A DNA stretch of 64,000 nt from CAWELS01 sp964468205 (GCA_964468205.1 CAYXVG010000002.1:124001-188000); one strand, 5' to 3'; shown: positions 11,983 to 20,344, counted from the first letter of the stretch. Notes: generated by a model from the letters alone, not told the origin. Translations and numbers: made by a program.

Positions 11983-12132
11983 GGTTCCTCCAAATCCACA
12001 ACTGTCGAGAAGTTATCACAAATTCCGTGCCAGCCGGGCCCACCGGCTATTGAGGAAAACGGAAGTCCGGCAGAGTGATATCAACGGGCCGGCCGCTTAA
12101 GCCGCTGCGAGTTATCGCCGATAGACCAGGAG

Positions 12133-13476
12133 GTGGATCTCCGCAAAACGAGAACGAAAGTGCGCTCGCTGGCGTCATGGCGTTGGGGTGTACCCGCCGG
12201 CACAGCACTGGTGATCGTCTGCCTTCTCTGGGCGCTCACAACGATGGTGACGGGCACGGTGACGGCCATCCGGGCGACGTTGCTCGCTCTCCTCTTCGCG
12301 ACCCTGGTCCTGATCTCCTGGACGATGAGCCGGCAGGCAGCTCGACAGGCCGGAGGTGAATCTGCGGGCGAAACGAACACTTGCTCATGGATGCATGCGC
12401 TGGGTGCGGCCGCGTTTGGAGGAGTGCTCCTGCTGGATGGCAAGGCGCTCATCCGATCGCTAAACGAGGCCGCCGAGGAGATCTTCGGATACGGCCAGGA
12501 AGAGGTGACAGGACAAAGTCTCTTCCGCCTGATCCCGCTCAAATCCGTGGATGAGATCCAGGCGTGGGAGGTGACCAGAGGGGCGCGCGAGCAGGGCCTC
12601 TGCGCCCGGGTAACCGGCCGCCACAGGGCCGGTCACGCTATCCCGCTCGAAGTCCGGATGGCCCGCTTCGCGCGCGGCGCTTCTGGGGGAATCCTCCTAT
12701 TTGTGCGGCCCGCCGAATGGGTCGAGATTGCCGCTCCTCTGGAGGAATCAACTGGCCCGATAATCGAGGCGCTCGGGGATACCGGCAGCGGCTCCGGGAG
12801 CGAAACCGAGCGGGAGCCGGCCGAACTCGACATCGCCGGCCAACTCGCCCGCGAAACAGGACGGCTGCTCAACCAACACCTGACGGCTCTGTTTGGCTAC
12901 AGCGAACTCCTGCTCGCAGAAACGGAGCAGCCGGCTGCGCATGAGTATTTGCTTGAGATCCGCCGGGCAAGCGGGCGAATCGCCGGGTTGGCCGGCCAGC
13001 TACAGGAGTACGCCTCCTCCTACCACCTTCGCCCGCAACTCGTGGATGTCCACGAGGTGGTCGAAAGCTGTATGCGGCGGATGTCCCCGGCGGCCGGGAA
13101 CGGCCTGCGGATAACCAGCCGCCTTGACGCAGCGGAGCCGGTAATCCATATGGACCGCCGGTGGTGTGAGCGCTCGCTCGCCGGTTTCGCGGGGTTCGCC
13201 CGGGAGGTGGCGCCGGCCGCGGGCCGGCTGGAGATCCGGACCTCGAATCCGTCCCGGAAGCCCGCCGAGGTACTACGGATTGAGATCCGGCGGACGGGTG
13301 TGGAGCTGGAACCGGAAGCCGCGGCATACCTGCTCGAGCCGTTTCAGCCGCCAGGCAGGGCGAGCCTGCTTTTCGCCGCATTACATAATGCGGTGACCCG
13401 TTCTGGCGGGGCGCTCGAAATCGCGCGCGCGCCCGGTGAAGGCTTCACTATCGTCATGTCGCTGCCGCTCGCTTGA
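12133..13476 (+). CDS. Membrane PAS / histidine-kinase-like protein with degenerate catalytic motifs
   Basis: A 447-residue protein. Two hydrophobic segments at about 20-40 and 47-65 give a membrane anchor, followed by a PAS domain (about 88-195) and a region aligning with HisKA plus HATPase_c (about 235-447). The dimerisation helix is recognisable (LNQHLTALFGYSELLL), but the His-Asp of the usual HDFNNLL box is replaced by Arg-Leu. The N-box is GFAGFAREVAP, without the essential Asn. The G1 position reads RRTGVELEPE, without DxGxG. It is therefore probably not an active kinase, but a binding or scaffold protein. The start is uncertain: GTG 12133 lies inside an AGGAGG sequence; GTG 12160 is an alternative. 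No partner regulator is adjacent. Confidence 0.75.
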   Translation: MDLRKTRTKVRSLASWRWGVPAGTALVIVCLLWALTTMVTGTVTAIRATLLALLFATLVLISWTMSRQAARQAGGESAGETNTCSWMHALGAAAFGGVLLLDGKALIRSLNEAAEEIFGYGQEEVTGQSLFRLIPLKSVDEIQAWEVTRGAREQGLCARVTGRHRAGHAIPLEVRMARFARGASGGILLFVRPAEWVEIAAPLEESTGPIIEALGDTGSGSGSETEREPAELDIAGQLARETGRLLNQHLTALFGYSELLLAETEQPAAHEYLLEIRRASGRIAGLAGQLQEYASSYHLRPQLVDVHEVVESCMRRMSPAAGNGLRITSRLDAAEPVIHMDRRWCERSLAGFAGFAREVAPAAGRLEIRTSNPSRKPAEVLRIEIRRTGVELEPEAAAYLLEPFQPPGRASLLFAALHNAVTRSGGALEIARAPGEGFTIVMSLPLA

Positions 13477-13805
13477 GGCTACTGCGCCAGTGAATCCAGT
13501 CGAGCGGGAGAAAGAAATCCAGCAGGAAGGCCACGGACTCCCGTTGTCTCATAGCGCGGCTGCATGCGGTCCAGCGCATTGCTCGGGCTCAACACATTGT
13601 GCGGTAAGGATTACGGGGTAACTCCTGCGGCCTTTTGTTTCGGAACAGCTACAACCGGCAACACTCGTAAATTCGCTCCTCGCAGCGCGGCATGATACTA
13701 CCTCGATGTCATTGAGTTACGGCGAGCCGTGAAACCTGCACTCGTGGATTGGCAGCACTGGTGCGCAGGAGGGGGCATTGAATAAAAAAGGAGGCAGTTC
13801 CACGA
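13477..13805. other. Intergenic region upstream of the secreted repeat protein
   Basis: 329 bp with no credible gene. The only clear element is a strong AAAAAAGGAGG ribosome-binding site about 11 bases before ATG 13806. No promoter boxes or palindromes stand out. Confidence 0.5.
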
Positions 13806-14363
13806 ATGAAGTTTCTAAGAAACCTGACCTGTTCGCTTCTGCTCACCGGCGCGGGATTGACCGCCATCGCGGATGACACCATGTGCACGGGCGTCCTCTC
13901 CGGGAGGCATGACAATGTGATTGTTCCGGCGGGCGTGTCCTGCAACATCGTAATGGCGCGTATCGAGGGGAACGTGAAGGTTTATGGCGACCTCGATGTC
14001 GAGGGTCCGGCCCGCATCCTGGGTAACATTCAGGGTGAGCCGGGGCACGGCTACGTCCGGCTGCACGGATTTGGCGTTGTCGTCCACGGGAACGTGCAGC
14101 TCAAGGGCGGCGCGTTAACCAGCGGATTCCTGTCGGGCACTCGAATCGGAGAGGACTTCCAGTATGAAGAGAACGCCGGAGGGTTGATGGCGGATGGCGG
14201 TTTCATCGGCGGCAACCTGCAGATGTTCAAAAATACCGGAAGCGGATCCATCACGGACAACCGTATTCGCGGCAATCTCCAGTGCAAGGAAAACGAGCCG
14301 GCCCCGGTGGGCGGCGGCAATCTCGTCGGCGGGAACAAAGAAGATCAGTGTGCGGGCTTCTGA
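13806..14363 (+). CDS. Small secreted glycine-rich repeat protein of unknown function
   Basis: A 185-residue protein with a Sec signal peptide (about 1-22, ending TAIA-DD). The mature part is made of short repeats of the type G-N-(L/V)-(Q/K)-hydrophobic-x-x-(N/G): EGNVKVYGDL, HGNVQLKGG, GGNLQMFKN, RGNLQCKEN. These suggest a small right-handed beta-helix or beta-solenoid, as in bactofilin-like and passenger-type folds. Four Cys remain in the mature protein, two near the N-terminus (CTG, CNI) and two in the C-terminal repeats, compatible with disulfides. Strong Shine-Dalgarno. I do not recognise a named family; a periplasmic or surface structural role is a guess. Confidence 0.75.
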   Translation: MKFLRNLTCSLLLTGAGLTAIADDTMCTGVLSGRHDNVIVPAGVSCNIVMARIEGNVKVYGDLDVEGPARILGNIQGEPGHGYVRLHGFGVVVHGNVQLKGGALTSGFLSGTRIGEDFQYEENAGGLMADGGFIGGNLQMFKNTGSGSITDNRIRGNLQCKENEPAPVGGGNLVGGNKEDQCAGF

Positions 14364-14390
14364 TCGCGCCGCGCGAAACTATCGTAGTGT

Positions 14391-14421
14391 CAAGTCCGGT
14401 CCCACGTTCGGGCCGGACTTG
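14391..14421. terminator. Bidirectional hairpin between convergent genes
   Basis: CAAGTCCGG (14391-14399) pairs exactly with CCGGACTTG (14413-14421). The stem extends inward through CCC/GGG past a single T bulge, leaving a 6-base loop. It lies between the secreted repeat protein and the EcfA gene, which converge here, and probably serves as terminator for both. Confidence 0.65.
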
Positions 14422-14445
14422 CCAGTTACCGCGGCGGGAACGGCA

Positions 14446-15138
14446 TCAGATCAGCCCCGCCTCTTCGAGCAGGTCCCGGCGTCCGAGAATCTCCTTCGTG
14501 GGGGCGTCAGCGGCAATCCGTCCACCGTGCAATACGAGGAGACGGGAACAGCACTGTTCCAAGAAGGTGAGGTTGTGGCTTGTCATCAGCAGCGTGACGC
14601 GCAAACCGGCAAGATGACGGGCGAGCAGACGGACGGCGCGCGCGTCAAGTTCGGCGGTCGGCTCGTCGAGGACGAGGAGGTCCGGCTCCGCGACCAGGGC
14701 GGCGGCGATGGCGGCGCGTTTCCGCTGGCCGAGGCTAAGGTGGGCGGCCGGTTCGTCCTCGTATTCCCTCAGACCCATGTGGTCCAGCATCTCCCGGGCC
14801 GCGCCGAAGGCTTCCTCTCGCCCGGCGCCGCGGTTTAGCAAGGGCAGAGTCAGATCGTCGATCAGGAACGGCATGAAGAGCAGGTCTTCCGGATTCTGAA
14901 AGACCACACCCACGCGGCGGAGAGTCTTCCGGCGGAACTTCTCTCCGAACAACCGCACCGTGCCGACGGGCTTGTGAAGGTTCAGCATGCACCACAACAG
15001 CGTGCTCTTTCCGGCGCCGTTGCCGCCGACGATGCCGACCCGCTCCCCGGCTTCCACTCGAAAGCTCACGCGTTCGATGACTGGAGGCCGGTCGCCGTAG
15101 GAAAAGGCGACATCCTCCAACTCCACGACGGGTCTCAT
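14446..15138 (-). CDS. ECF transporter ATPase (CbiO/EcfA-like)
   Basis: A 230-residue ABC ATPase starting at ATG 15138, which overlaps the EcfT stop by 4 bases. Walker A is GGNGAGKST, the Q-loop FQNPEDLLF is of the EcfA/CbiO type, the signature is LSLGQRKR, Walker B is LLVLDEPT and the D-loop AELDAR and switch His (TSH) are present. It energises import through the EcfT membrane protein encoded just upstream. The open frame extends upstream to 15240, but that part lies inside ecfT and is out of family. Only one ATPase gene is present, as in group I (dedicated) ECF systems such as CbiMNQO. The substrate is set by the S component at 16456. Confidence 0.88.
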   Translation of the reverse strand: MRPVVELEDVAFSYGDRPPVIERVSFRVEAGERVGIVGGNGAGKSTLLWCMLNLHKPVGTVRLFGEKFRRKTLRRVGVVFQNPEDLLFMPFLIDDLTLPLLNRGAGREEAFGAAREMLDHMGLREYEDEPAAHLSLGQRKRAAIAAALVAEPDLLVLDEPTAELDARAVRLLARHLAGLRVTLLMTSHNLTFLEQCCSRLLVLHGGRIAADAPTKEILGRRDLLEEAGLI

Positions 15139-15698
15139 TCGGCGGCCTCGCGGAGAATCTGCGCGGCGTAGAAGCGCTCCGCGCGTACGATCGCACGCCG
15201 GAAGACGCCGGTGACCGCGCCGCGAAGAGAAGAGAACCACTCCGGACCGTATTCCCTCGGGACGGCCATGCGGCGGGCAATCATGGCGCGGCGCGCCTCG
15301 GTCCCGAGAATGGCGACGAAGTGGCGGAGAATGAACAGGAACAGGACGGCCTCGAAAAGCGGGCTACCGGGCCGCGCGCGGCGGAGTACCGGCGTCCAGG
15401 GGAAGATCCGGACGGCACTGGTGAGCCAGAAGAAGATCGCGGTGGAACGAAGCGGGAGGGCCCAATCCACCGGCCGCCCGCCAGCCCATTGCAGCAGCGG
15501 CAATATGGCGGCGAAGGTTAGAATCGGCCAGGCAAACAGCGCGGCCCGGCGCCAATTGCCAGCCGTGCGCCAGTGAGCCAGGAATCCCGCGGCCACCAGG
15601 ACAGCAAGCGTGCGAAGGCTTCCGGCCAACAAGACGGTCGCCGCTGCACACACGAGCGCCGTGGCCAGCACGGGCCGGAAAACGCTCGCGAGTCTCAT
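15135..15698 (-). CDS. ECF transporter transmembrane protein (EcfT/CbiQ-like)
   Basis: A 187-residue protein with four to five hydrophobic segments (about 8-40, 52-72, 83-95, 115-132). A cytoplasmic region carries an Ala-Arg coupling element (MIARRMAVPREYG), like the Ala-Arg-Gly motifs by which EcfT contacts the ATPase. Somewhat shorter than typical CbiQ (~220-260). Start ATG 15698 overlaps the methyltransferase stop by 4 bases, and its own stop overlaps the EcfA start by 4, so the three genes are translationally coupled. Confidence 0.75.
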   Translation of the reverse strand: MRLASVFRPVLATALVCAAATVLLAGSLRTLAVLVAAGFLAHWRTAGNWRRAALFAWPILTFAAILPLLQWAGGRPVDWALPLRSTAIFFWLTSAVRIFPWTPVLRRARPGSPLFEAVLFLFILRHFVAILGTEARRAMIARRMAVPREYGPEWFSSLRGAVTGVFRRAIVRAERFYAAQILREAAE

Positions 15699-16294
15699 TT
15701 CACCGCCCGCACGAAATAGCGTTCCGGCCGGTCCTCGGCGTCCGTCACGGTAGCGCCCAGCGCCCGGAGGATCGCGCCGAGTTCCACCGCCGCCGGCAGT
15801 TGGTCGCCGCCGACCGGGCCGCCGATCGAGCGGTGGCGCTCGTTCAGTTCCGAGCTGCCGAGGAAATGCCCGGCTGCAATCGCGCCGCCGGGACGCACTA
15901 CTCGCCAGAGCGAAAGCAGCGCCGGCCCCGGCTCACCCAGATGCGGAACGATCCCGAAACAGAGAACGGCATCAAATGTTTCGGGCGGGAAGGGCATCCG
16001 CAAGACATCGGCGCAGACCGGAAGGAGCCGTCTGTCGGGATGCTTCCGGCGCGCTTCGTCGACCATGGCGGGGGCGAAGTCAAGTTCGACCAGACGGGAG
16101 GATTCGTCGCCAGCGCGAAGGAGGTGCGGGGCGAGCAGTCCGGTTCCGCAGCCGGCGTCGAGCAGCCGTCCCGCGCCCAGTGGCCAGGCGCGCCGGCAGA
16201 ACTGCGCGGCCCGCGCGGCGGCGTCCGCGGGCCAGGGCATGGCGTCCCACCGGGGGGCGAGATCATTGAAGTAGATTCGTTTGGCGCTGGACAT
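15695..16294 (-). CDS. Class I SAM-dependent methyltransferase in the ECF operon
   Basis: A 199-residue protein with the Rossmann methyltransferase core: motif I LLDAGCGTGLLAP (about residues 44-56), an acidic residue after strand 2 (ELDFAPAM), and post-motif FDAVLCFGIVPHLGEP. The N-terminus (YFNDLAPRWD) resembles small-molecule methyltransferases of the UbiE/BioC type. No signal peptide. It sits between the S component and EcfT genes and is coupled to EcfT, so it probably modifies the imported molecule or a derivative of it. The methyl acceptor is unknown. Confidence 0.82.
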   Translation of the reverse strand: MSSAKRIYFNDLAPRWDAMPWPADAAARAAQFCRRAWPLGAGRLLDAGCGTGLLAPHLLRAGDESSRLVELDFAPAMVDEARRKHPDRRLLPVCADVLRMPFPPETFDAVLCFGIVPHLGEPGPALLSLWRVVRPGGAIAAGHFLGSSELNERHRSIGGPVGGDQLPAAVELGAILRALGATVTDAEDRPERYFVRAVK

Positions 16295-16428
16295 ACTCTA
16301 GGCTATTGGCCAGGCAGCGGGACGCTCTACAAAGCAGAGCGGGCGCTGGCGATCAATCCGAAGAAACGTACCGAAATAACGCGATTCGATGATCGTATCA
16401 TGCGAGAGAGGATCGGGATTTGGCGCGC

Positions 16429-16472
16429 TTCGGAAATTCGGTAAAGAGTAGCCTGTCACCGAATTTTCCGAA
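16429..16472. repeat. Palindromic dispersed element, copy 1 (REP-like)
   Basis: TTCGGAAATTCGG (16429-16441) and CCGAATTTTCCGAA (16459-16472) form an imperfect inverted repeat around a 17-base loop containing AAAGAGT and CTGTCA. Bases 16429-16465 match 43490-43526 at 32 of 37 positions without gaps. On the minus strand the loop reads TGACAGGCTACTCTTT, reminiscent of palindromes associated with REP-type tyrosine transposases (an inference from memory of such motifs). The stop codon of the S-component gene lies inside the element. Confidence 0.6.
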
Positions 16473-16995
16473 TTTCGTCATCCTCGAATAGGGGGCCGGG
16501 GCGATGGGAGAGGTAGTAGAGCACCGGTGGGATGACGGCGAGTTGCAGGGCCACGCCGGGCAAGCCTTCGGCGGTCTTGGCGATGGAGGCGAGCGCCGGA
16601 GGGAGGTCGAAGAGTTGGGCCAGGGTCCAGGTGGCGGCAAATGAGACAGTGCGGCCGGTGATGACGGCGGGAATGAGCGCAAACCAGACGTTCCGCCGCC
16701 ACCGCCAGAGGAGATTCGCAACCGCGGCCATGCCGGCGGCCTCCACGGATAGAACAGCGGCCACGGGTGGATACACCGGCGGCATGCCCGTCGCGAGCGC
16801 GGAGATCCAGGGAACCACCAGGCCGGCGCCAACCGCCCATCCCAGCGGCGACAGGAAACCGTTAAGCAGCAGCGGGAGTAGCATGGGGAGAAATTTGCTG
16901 CCCAGCCCTACCGCGTGAAACGCCACGGGCAGAACCAGCGCCAGCGCCGCCATCGCGGCGCTGACTACCATCGCTTTCCATTGACGGGCCTGCAT
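16456..16995 (-). CDS. ECF transporter S component-like membrane protein
   Basis: A 179-residue protein starting at ATG 16995 (MQARQWKAMVV), which overlaps the TonB-receptor stop by one base. About five to six hydrophobic helices fill residues 8-165, fitting the size and topology of ECF substrate-binding (S) components. I recognise no substrate-specific signature (not clearly CbiM, BioY, ThiT or QueT). The last residues (EIRKIR) and the stop codon are encoded by the palindromic repeat, so the natural C-terminus may have been replaced. Coupling to a TonB receptor suggests a ligand too large or scarce for porins, such as a chelated metal or cofactor. Confidence 0.68.
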   Translation of the reverse strand: MQARQWKAMVVSAAMAALALVLPVAFHAVGLGSKFLPMLLPLLLNGFLSPLGWAVGAGLVVPWISALATGMPPVYPPVAAVLSVEAAGMAAVANLLWRWRRNVWFALIPAVITGRTVSFAATWTLAQLFDLPPALASIAKTAEGLPGVALQLAVIPPVLYYLSHRPGPLFEDDEIRKIR

Positions 16996-19007
16996 CAGAA
17001 CCTCAGCGTGAAGCCCCCCGAGGCGTTCAGTTTCGGCATCGGGTAGCCGGTGATAACTTGGTAATCCTCGTTGAACAGGTTGTCCACCGCGCCGAACAGG
17101 GTCAGACGGCGATTCAACGGAACCATGAACTTCACGGTGGGCGTCGTGTAGCCGTCGAGCTCGGCTGTCTTCATCGCGTTCGCCCACCGGCTGCCGACAG
17201 TCATTCCGCCGAAGTAGAAGAACGCGCGGCCGAGGTCGACTTCCGCGGCATAGGTTGCCTTGTGGCGTGGCACGTAGGGCATCAGATTGGTGGATCGCAG
17301 CCAGGCATAGCCGCCGGTAAGAGACAGGCGCCGGTTAAACCTCCACCGAACGGTCCCGTCCAGGCCGCGATTCAGTGTCCGGCCGCCGTTGAGGAGTTGG
17401 AGATCCGGAAAGCGGCCGGTGACAATGATGGCGTTGTCGAGGTCCGCGTAATACCCGGTGAGCGAGGCCGAAAAGCGCCGGTTCGGCTGCACAGCGAAGG
17501 TGGCCTGGTAATTCCACATATGCTCCGGCTCGAGGTTTGGGTTGGGAGCTGGAAATAGGTATAGCTCGCGAATCGTGGGATTCCGGAACCCCCGGGCAGC
17601 GCTCAGGTTCAGCGAGACCCCCTCGCGGAGTCCGAAGGTGGCGCCGAACTCCGGGACGGCGATGCCGCCAAAAATGCTGTTGTGCTCGTACCGGAAACCT
17701 CCGTTCAGGCGCACCGCGCTGAGCGGCGACCAGTGGACGCGGCTAAAACCCGCGCCGGAACGTCCGGTATGGCTCCCGTAGTCGATGCTGCGATTCACAT
17801 TCCGGCCCTCGCCACCGTAATCGGTGAAATCGCCGCCGGCGTCGACAAGCAGCGAAGGGTTGACTATGAAGTTCTGGTGCGTTCGCAGGCCTACGGTCCG
17901 GTCATTCGAGCGCCAGCCGTCATCGATGTGATGATGGCCCCAGGAGCCGAAGACGCGCGTGTTCCCCCATACGCGGTTCGTCTGGTCCTCGATATTCCAA
18001 CTGAAACCGCCGCGGCCGACGCTCGCCCACGGGCCTGGCCCGGCTCCGGCGACGCCGGGATCTTCCACCACGAAGTGACCGTAGCGCCCCCTGAGGCTGG
18101 TACGCCACACGTCCGAAAGATTGTAGCCGAGGGCCACGGTGCCGTCCTGGTTGCGGAAGTGAGAGCTGGGCCGGTGGCCGTTGGTGTGGTCGACGCCAGC
18201 GGCGACATTGTAGAACCACTTCGGGAAGCCGCCGCCGTGCTTGAAGCGGTGCTGTCCCGTCCAGTACGAACCAAGGCTGCTCGAGAGTTCGGTGTGCAGA
18301 CCTTCCACGGGCCGCGAGGGCTTGATATTGATGGCCCCTCCCATGGCGTTGCTCCCGTAGAGCACGGATGCCGGCCCCTTGGTGACGCTGACGGATTCCG
18401 CGTCCGGCAGGCTATAGAAGTCGGGCAGCGGATGACCCATCATGCCCATGTAGTCGGGCCGGCCGTCGACCACCACGAGCACTCCGGTATTTGGGCTGTT
18501 ACCTACTCCGCGCACCGTCACCTGGCCGGTGCCGCTTCCGGCGATGCCATAGCCCATAACGCCGCGCCGCGTCACGAAGGCGCTGGGAATGAGCCTGTCG
18601 ACGGCATCGAAAACGGTGCGGGCGCCGGTCTGGTCGATTTCGACCGCGGAGACGTCCGCCGGGCCGAGTTGCACTTCCTCCCGCCGGACCATGACATCGA
18701 CGGTCTGGTAGACGGATTCCGGCCGGATAACAATCTCGACGCCATCTTCCGGCCATGCCTCCAGCCGGCGTGTTTCCAACATGAAGCCGGGCGCGGAGAC
18801 GCGAACAAGAACCGGTGGTCGCACCGCCGTCTCGACCGTCCCGGTGGGGCCGGCCCGCCGTGGAGCGTCTTCTCCGACGGTCACGGTGGCGCCCGGAACC
18901 GCCGCTCCGTGCAAGTCGACGATGCTGATCCGAAGGGTTTCCTGCGCCAGGCAGAGCGAGTTGACAATGAATCCAATTACGAGAGCCCGAACGCCGAATC
19001 TGGTCAC
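16995..19007 (-). CDS. TonB-dependent outer-membrane receptor of the ECF locus
   Basis: A 670-residue protein with a signal peptide (about 1-21). A carboxypeptidase-regulatory-like beta domain follows (about 24-95: ISIVDLHGAAVPGATVTV). The plug domain, about 115-230, has VTVRGVGNSPNTGVLVVVDG and SVSVTKGPASVLYGSNAMGGAINI. A 22-strand barrel ends in FTLRF with the C-terminal aromatic expected by the Bam machinery. It passes a ligand across the outer membrane to the coupled ECF system. The plug style is that of BtuB/FhuA-type receptors, but no cobalamin riboswitch is visible upstream. His/Met-rich plug residues (MGMMGHPLPD, about 205-215) could reflect metal binding. Confidence 0.9.
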   Translation of the reverse strand: MTRFGVRALVIGFIVNSLCLAQETLRISIVDLHGAAVPGATVTVGEDAPRRAGPTGTVETAVRPPVLVRVSAPGFMLETRRLEAWPEDGVEIVIRPESVYQTVDVMVRREEVQLGPADVSAVEIDQTGARTVFDAVDRLIPSAFVTRRGVMGYGIAGSGTGQVTVRGVGNSPNTGVLVVVDGRPDYMGMMGHPLPDFYSLPDAESVSVTKGPASVLYGSNAMGGAINIKPSRPVEGLHTELSSSLGSYWTGQHRFKHGGGFPKWFYNVAAGVDHTNGHRPSSHFRNQDGTVALGYNLSDVWRTSLRGRYGHFVVEDPGVAGAGPGPWASVGRGGFSWNIEDQTNRVWGNTRVFGSWGHHHIDDGWRSNDRTVGLRTHQNFIVNPSLLVDAGGDFTDYGGEGRNVNRSIDYGSHTGRSGAGFSRVHWSPLSAVRLNGGFRYEHNSIFGGIAVPEFGATFGLREGVSLNLSAARGFRNPTIRELYLFPAPNPNLEPEHMWNYQATFAVQPNRRFSASLTGYYADLDNAIIVTGRFPDLQLLNGGRTLNRGLDGTVRWRFNRRLSLTGGYAWLRSTNLMPYVPRHKATYAAEVDLGRAFFYFGGMTVGSRWANAMKTAELDGYTTPTVKFMVPLNRRLTLFGAVDNLFNEDYQVITGYPMPKLNASGGFTLRF

Positions 19008-19099
19008 ACGGAAATCGTATCACGAACTTCAGAAGTATGCTACTGACACTCAACTTTGGGGATCGTGAGTCAGACGGCCCGCTCTACCCCGCAATGGTC

Positions 19100-20344
19100 T
19101 CACTCGATGATGATGGTAATCTTCATCTGATTCCACTTGTAGTTGACCGTGTGTGAACGGCCTTCCTCGTTCTTCATGGCGTCGGACCAGATGAGGATCA
19201 TTTCCCTGCCATCCACGCCGATCCATTTGGGTGACAGCTTCGGCTGGTAGGTGCGGTTTTCTGGGTCGTCGGCGGTCCAGTATTCGGTGTAATGGATCTC
19301 GCGCCACGGGCCGTAGGGGTTCTTCGAATACCAGAAACCCAGACTGCCGGTTTCCGTGTGCATCCAGCGGTGGTAGTAGTCGTCGTCGGAGCCGGTCATG
19401 CCGCGGCCGCCGTAGGTTCCGCCATTGGCAATCACATAGACTCCGAGCCCCTCGTTCCAGACGACAGATGGCAGCCAGGAGTACCAGCCGAAGTAGTGGC
19501 CGTCTGAACTCTGTTCGGGAAACACGTGGACGGGGCCGCGCCGGTCCAGGTCCGCCGACCACTCCGGTTCGCCGCTGCCGCCATAACGCACGAAGTACTC
19601 CCAGGCACCGCGCACGCCGAGCTGGTCTTTCGGCGCCCGGGCCAGCAGAAGTTGGTTGGCGGCGGCGCCTTCCGGCGAGTAGATGTAGACGTAATCGTCC
19701 GGAGCGGCGCGGCCGTCCCGGCCGTGTTGGACGAATGCCACGTAGGAAAACGGATACGCCTCTTTTTCTACGTGAGGTCGGCCGGACTCCTCGAGGAAGA
19801 ACATCTCGGCTTCATTGACTTCGTTTCTCGCATCGCCGGCAGGCTCGATCAAGCGCTCGCCGCCGTGACGGTCCACGCGAAACCACGTCTCTCCGTTGTC
19901 CCGGGATTTGAGCAGCTTGAAGCCGCGGAACGGCCCGGACCAACTCGTGTCCGGGGTCTTCGACGGCGTAGCGTAGAGGACACCATCGAGAGACACGATC
20001 CCGTAACCGAACCAGCTACCTTCCTCGCCGCTGAAATCGGGATATCCTGGCAAAGCGGCGCGTCTGAAATCGCCGGGACCCCCGAGGATGCGATAGAGAC
20101 GGTTGTGATAGAAGCGTCCCTCGTCAAGCCAATCACCGTCGCACATTGATGTTACCTGCGTGTCATCCGCCGCCCAGGTAAGACACCAATTGTCGCCACG
20201 GGCTCCCAGCCGGAAGAGAGTGTCGTATTGGAACTCGACGCCTGTCGGGGTTATCCCGGAAACTTCCCGCGAGCCAACGCCGCAACCGGCGGCGAGGAGA
20301 GCGGCGAGGAGAGTGGAAGTAAGCCGAACCGTTTTCTTTCGCAT
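19100..20344 (-). CDS. DUF4185-like beta-propeller lipoprotein
   Basis: A 414-residue protein with a lipoprotein leader (LAAGC, Cys21). The mature part looks like a five-bladed-propeller glycosidase-like protein of the DUF4185 type: LTWAADDTQ near residue 57, a GYGIVSLDGVLY blade, FKLLKSRDNGETW as in sialidase Asp-box-like repeats, and LGFWYSKNPYGPW. Family members occur next to sulfatases and glycosidases, but their activity is not well established. It is transcribed in the same direction as the TonB/ECF genes with a 92-bp gap, so co-transcription is possible but unproven. Confidence 0.7.
   Translation of the reverse strand: MRKKTVRLTSTLLAALLAAGCGVGSREVSGITPTGVEFQYDTLFRLGARGDNWCLTWAADDTQVTSMCDGDWLDEGRFYHNRLYRILGGPGDFRRAALPGYPDFSGEEGSWFGYGIVSLDGVLYATPSKTPDTSWSGPFRGFKLLKSRDNGETWFRVDRHGGERLIEPAGDARNEVNEAEMFFLEESGRPHVEKEAYPFSYVAFVQHGRDGRAAPDDYVYIYSPEGAAANQLLLARAPKDQLGVRGAWEYFVRYGGSGEPEWSADLDRRGPVHVFPEQSSDGHYFGWYSWLPSVVWNEGLGVYVIANGGTYGGRGMTGSDDDYYHRWMHTETGSLGFWYSKNPYGPWREIHYTEYWTADDPENRTYQPKLSPKWIGVDGREMILIWSDAMKNEEGRSHTVNYKWNQMKITIIIE

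Noticed and set aside
15139..15240. N-terminal extension of the ECF ATPase
   Set aside because: It lies inside the EcfT gene; ATG 15138 overlaps the EcfT stop in the usual ATGA form.
19008..19099. Cobalamin or other riboswitch ahead of the TonB receptor
   Set aside because: The 92-bp gap is too short for a cobalamin riboswitch and no B12-box-like sequence was seen.
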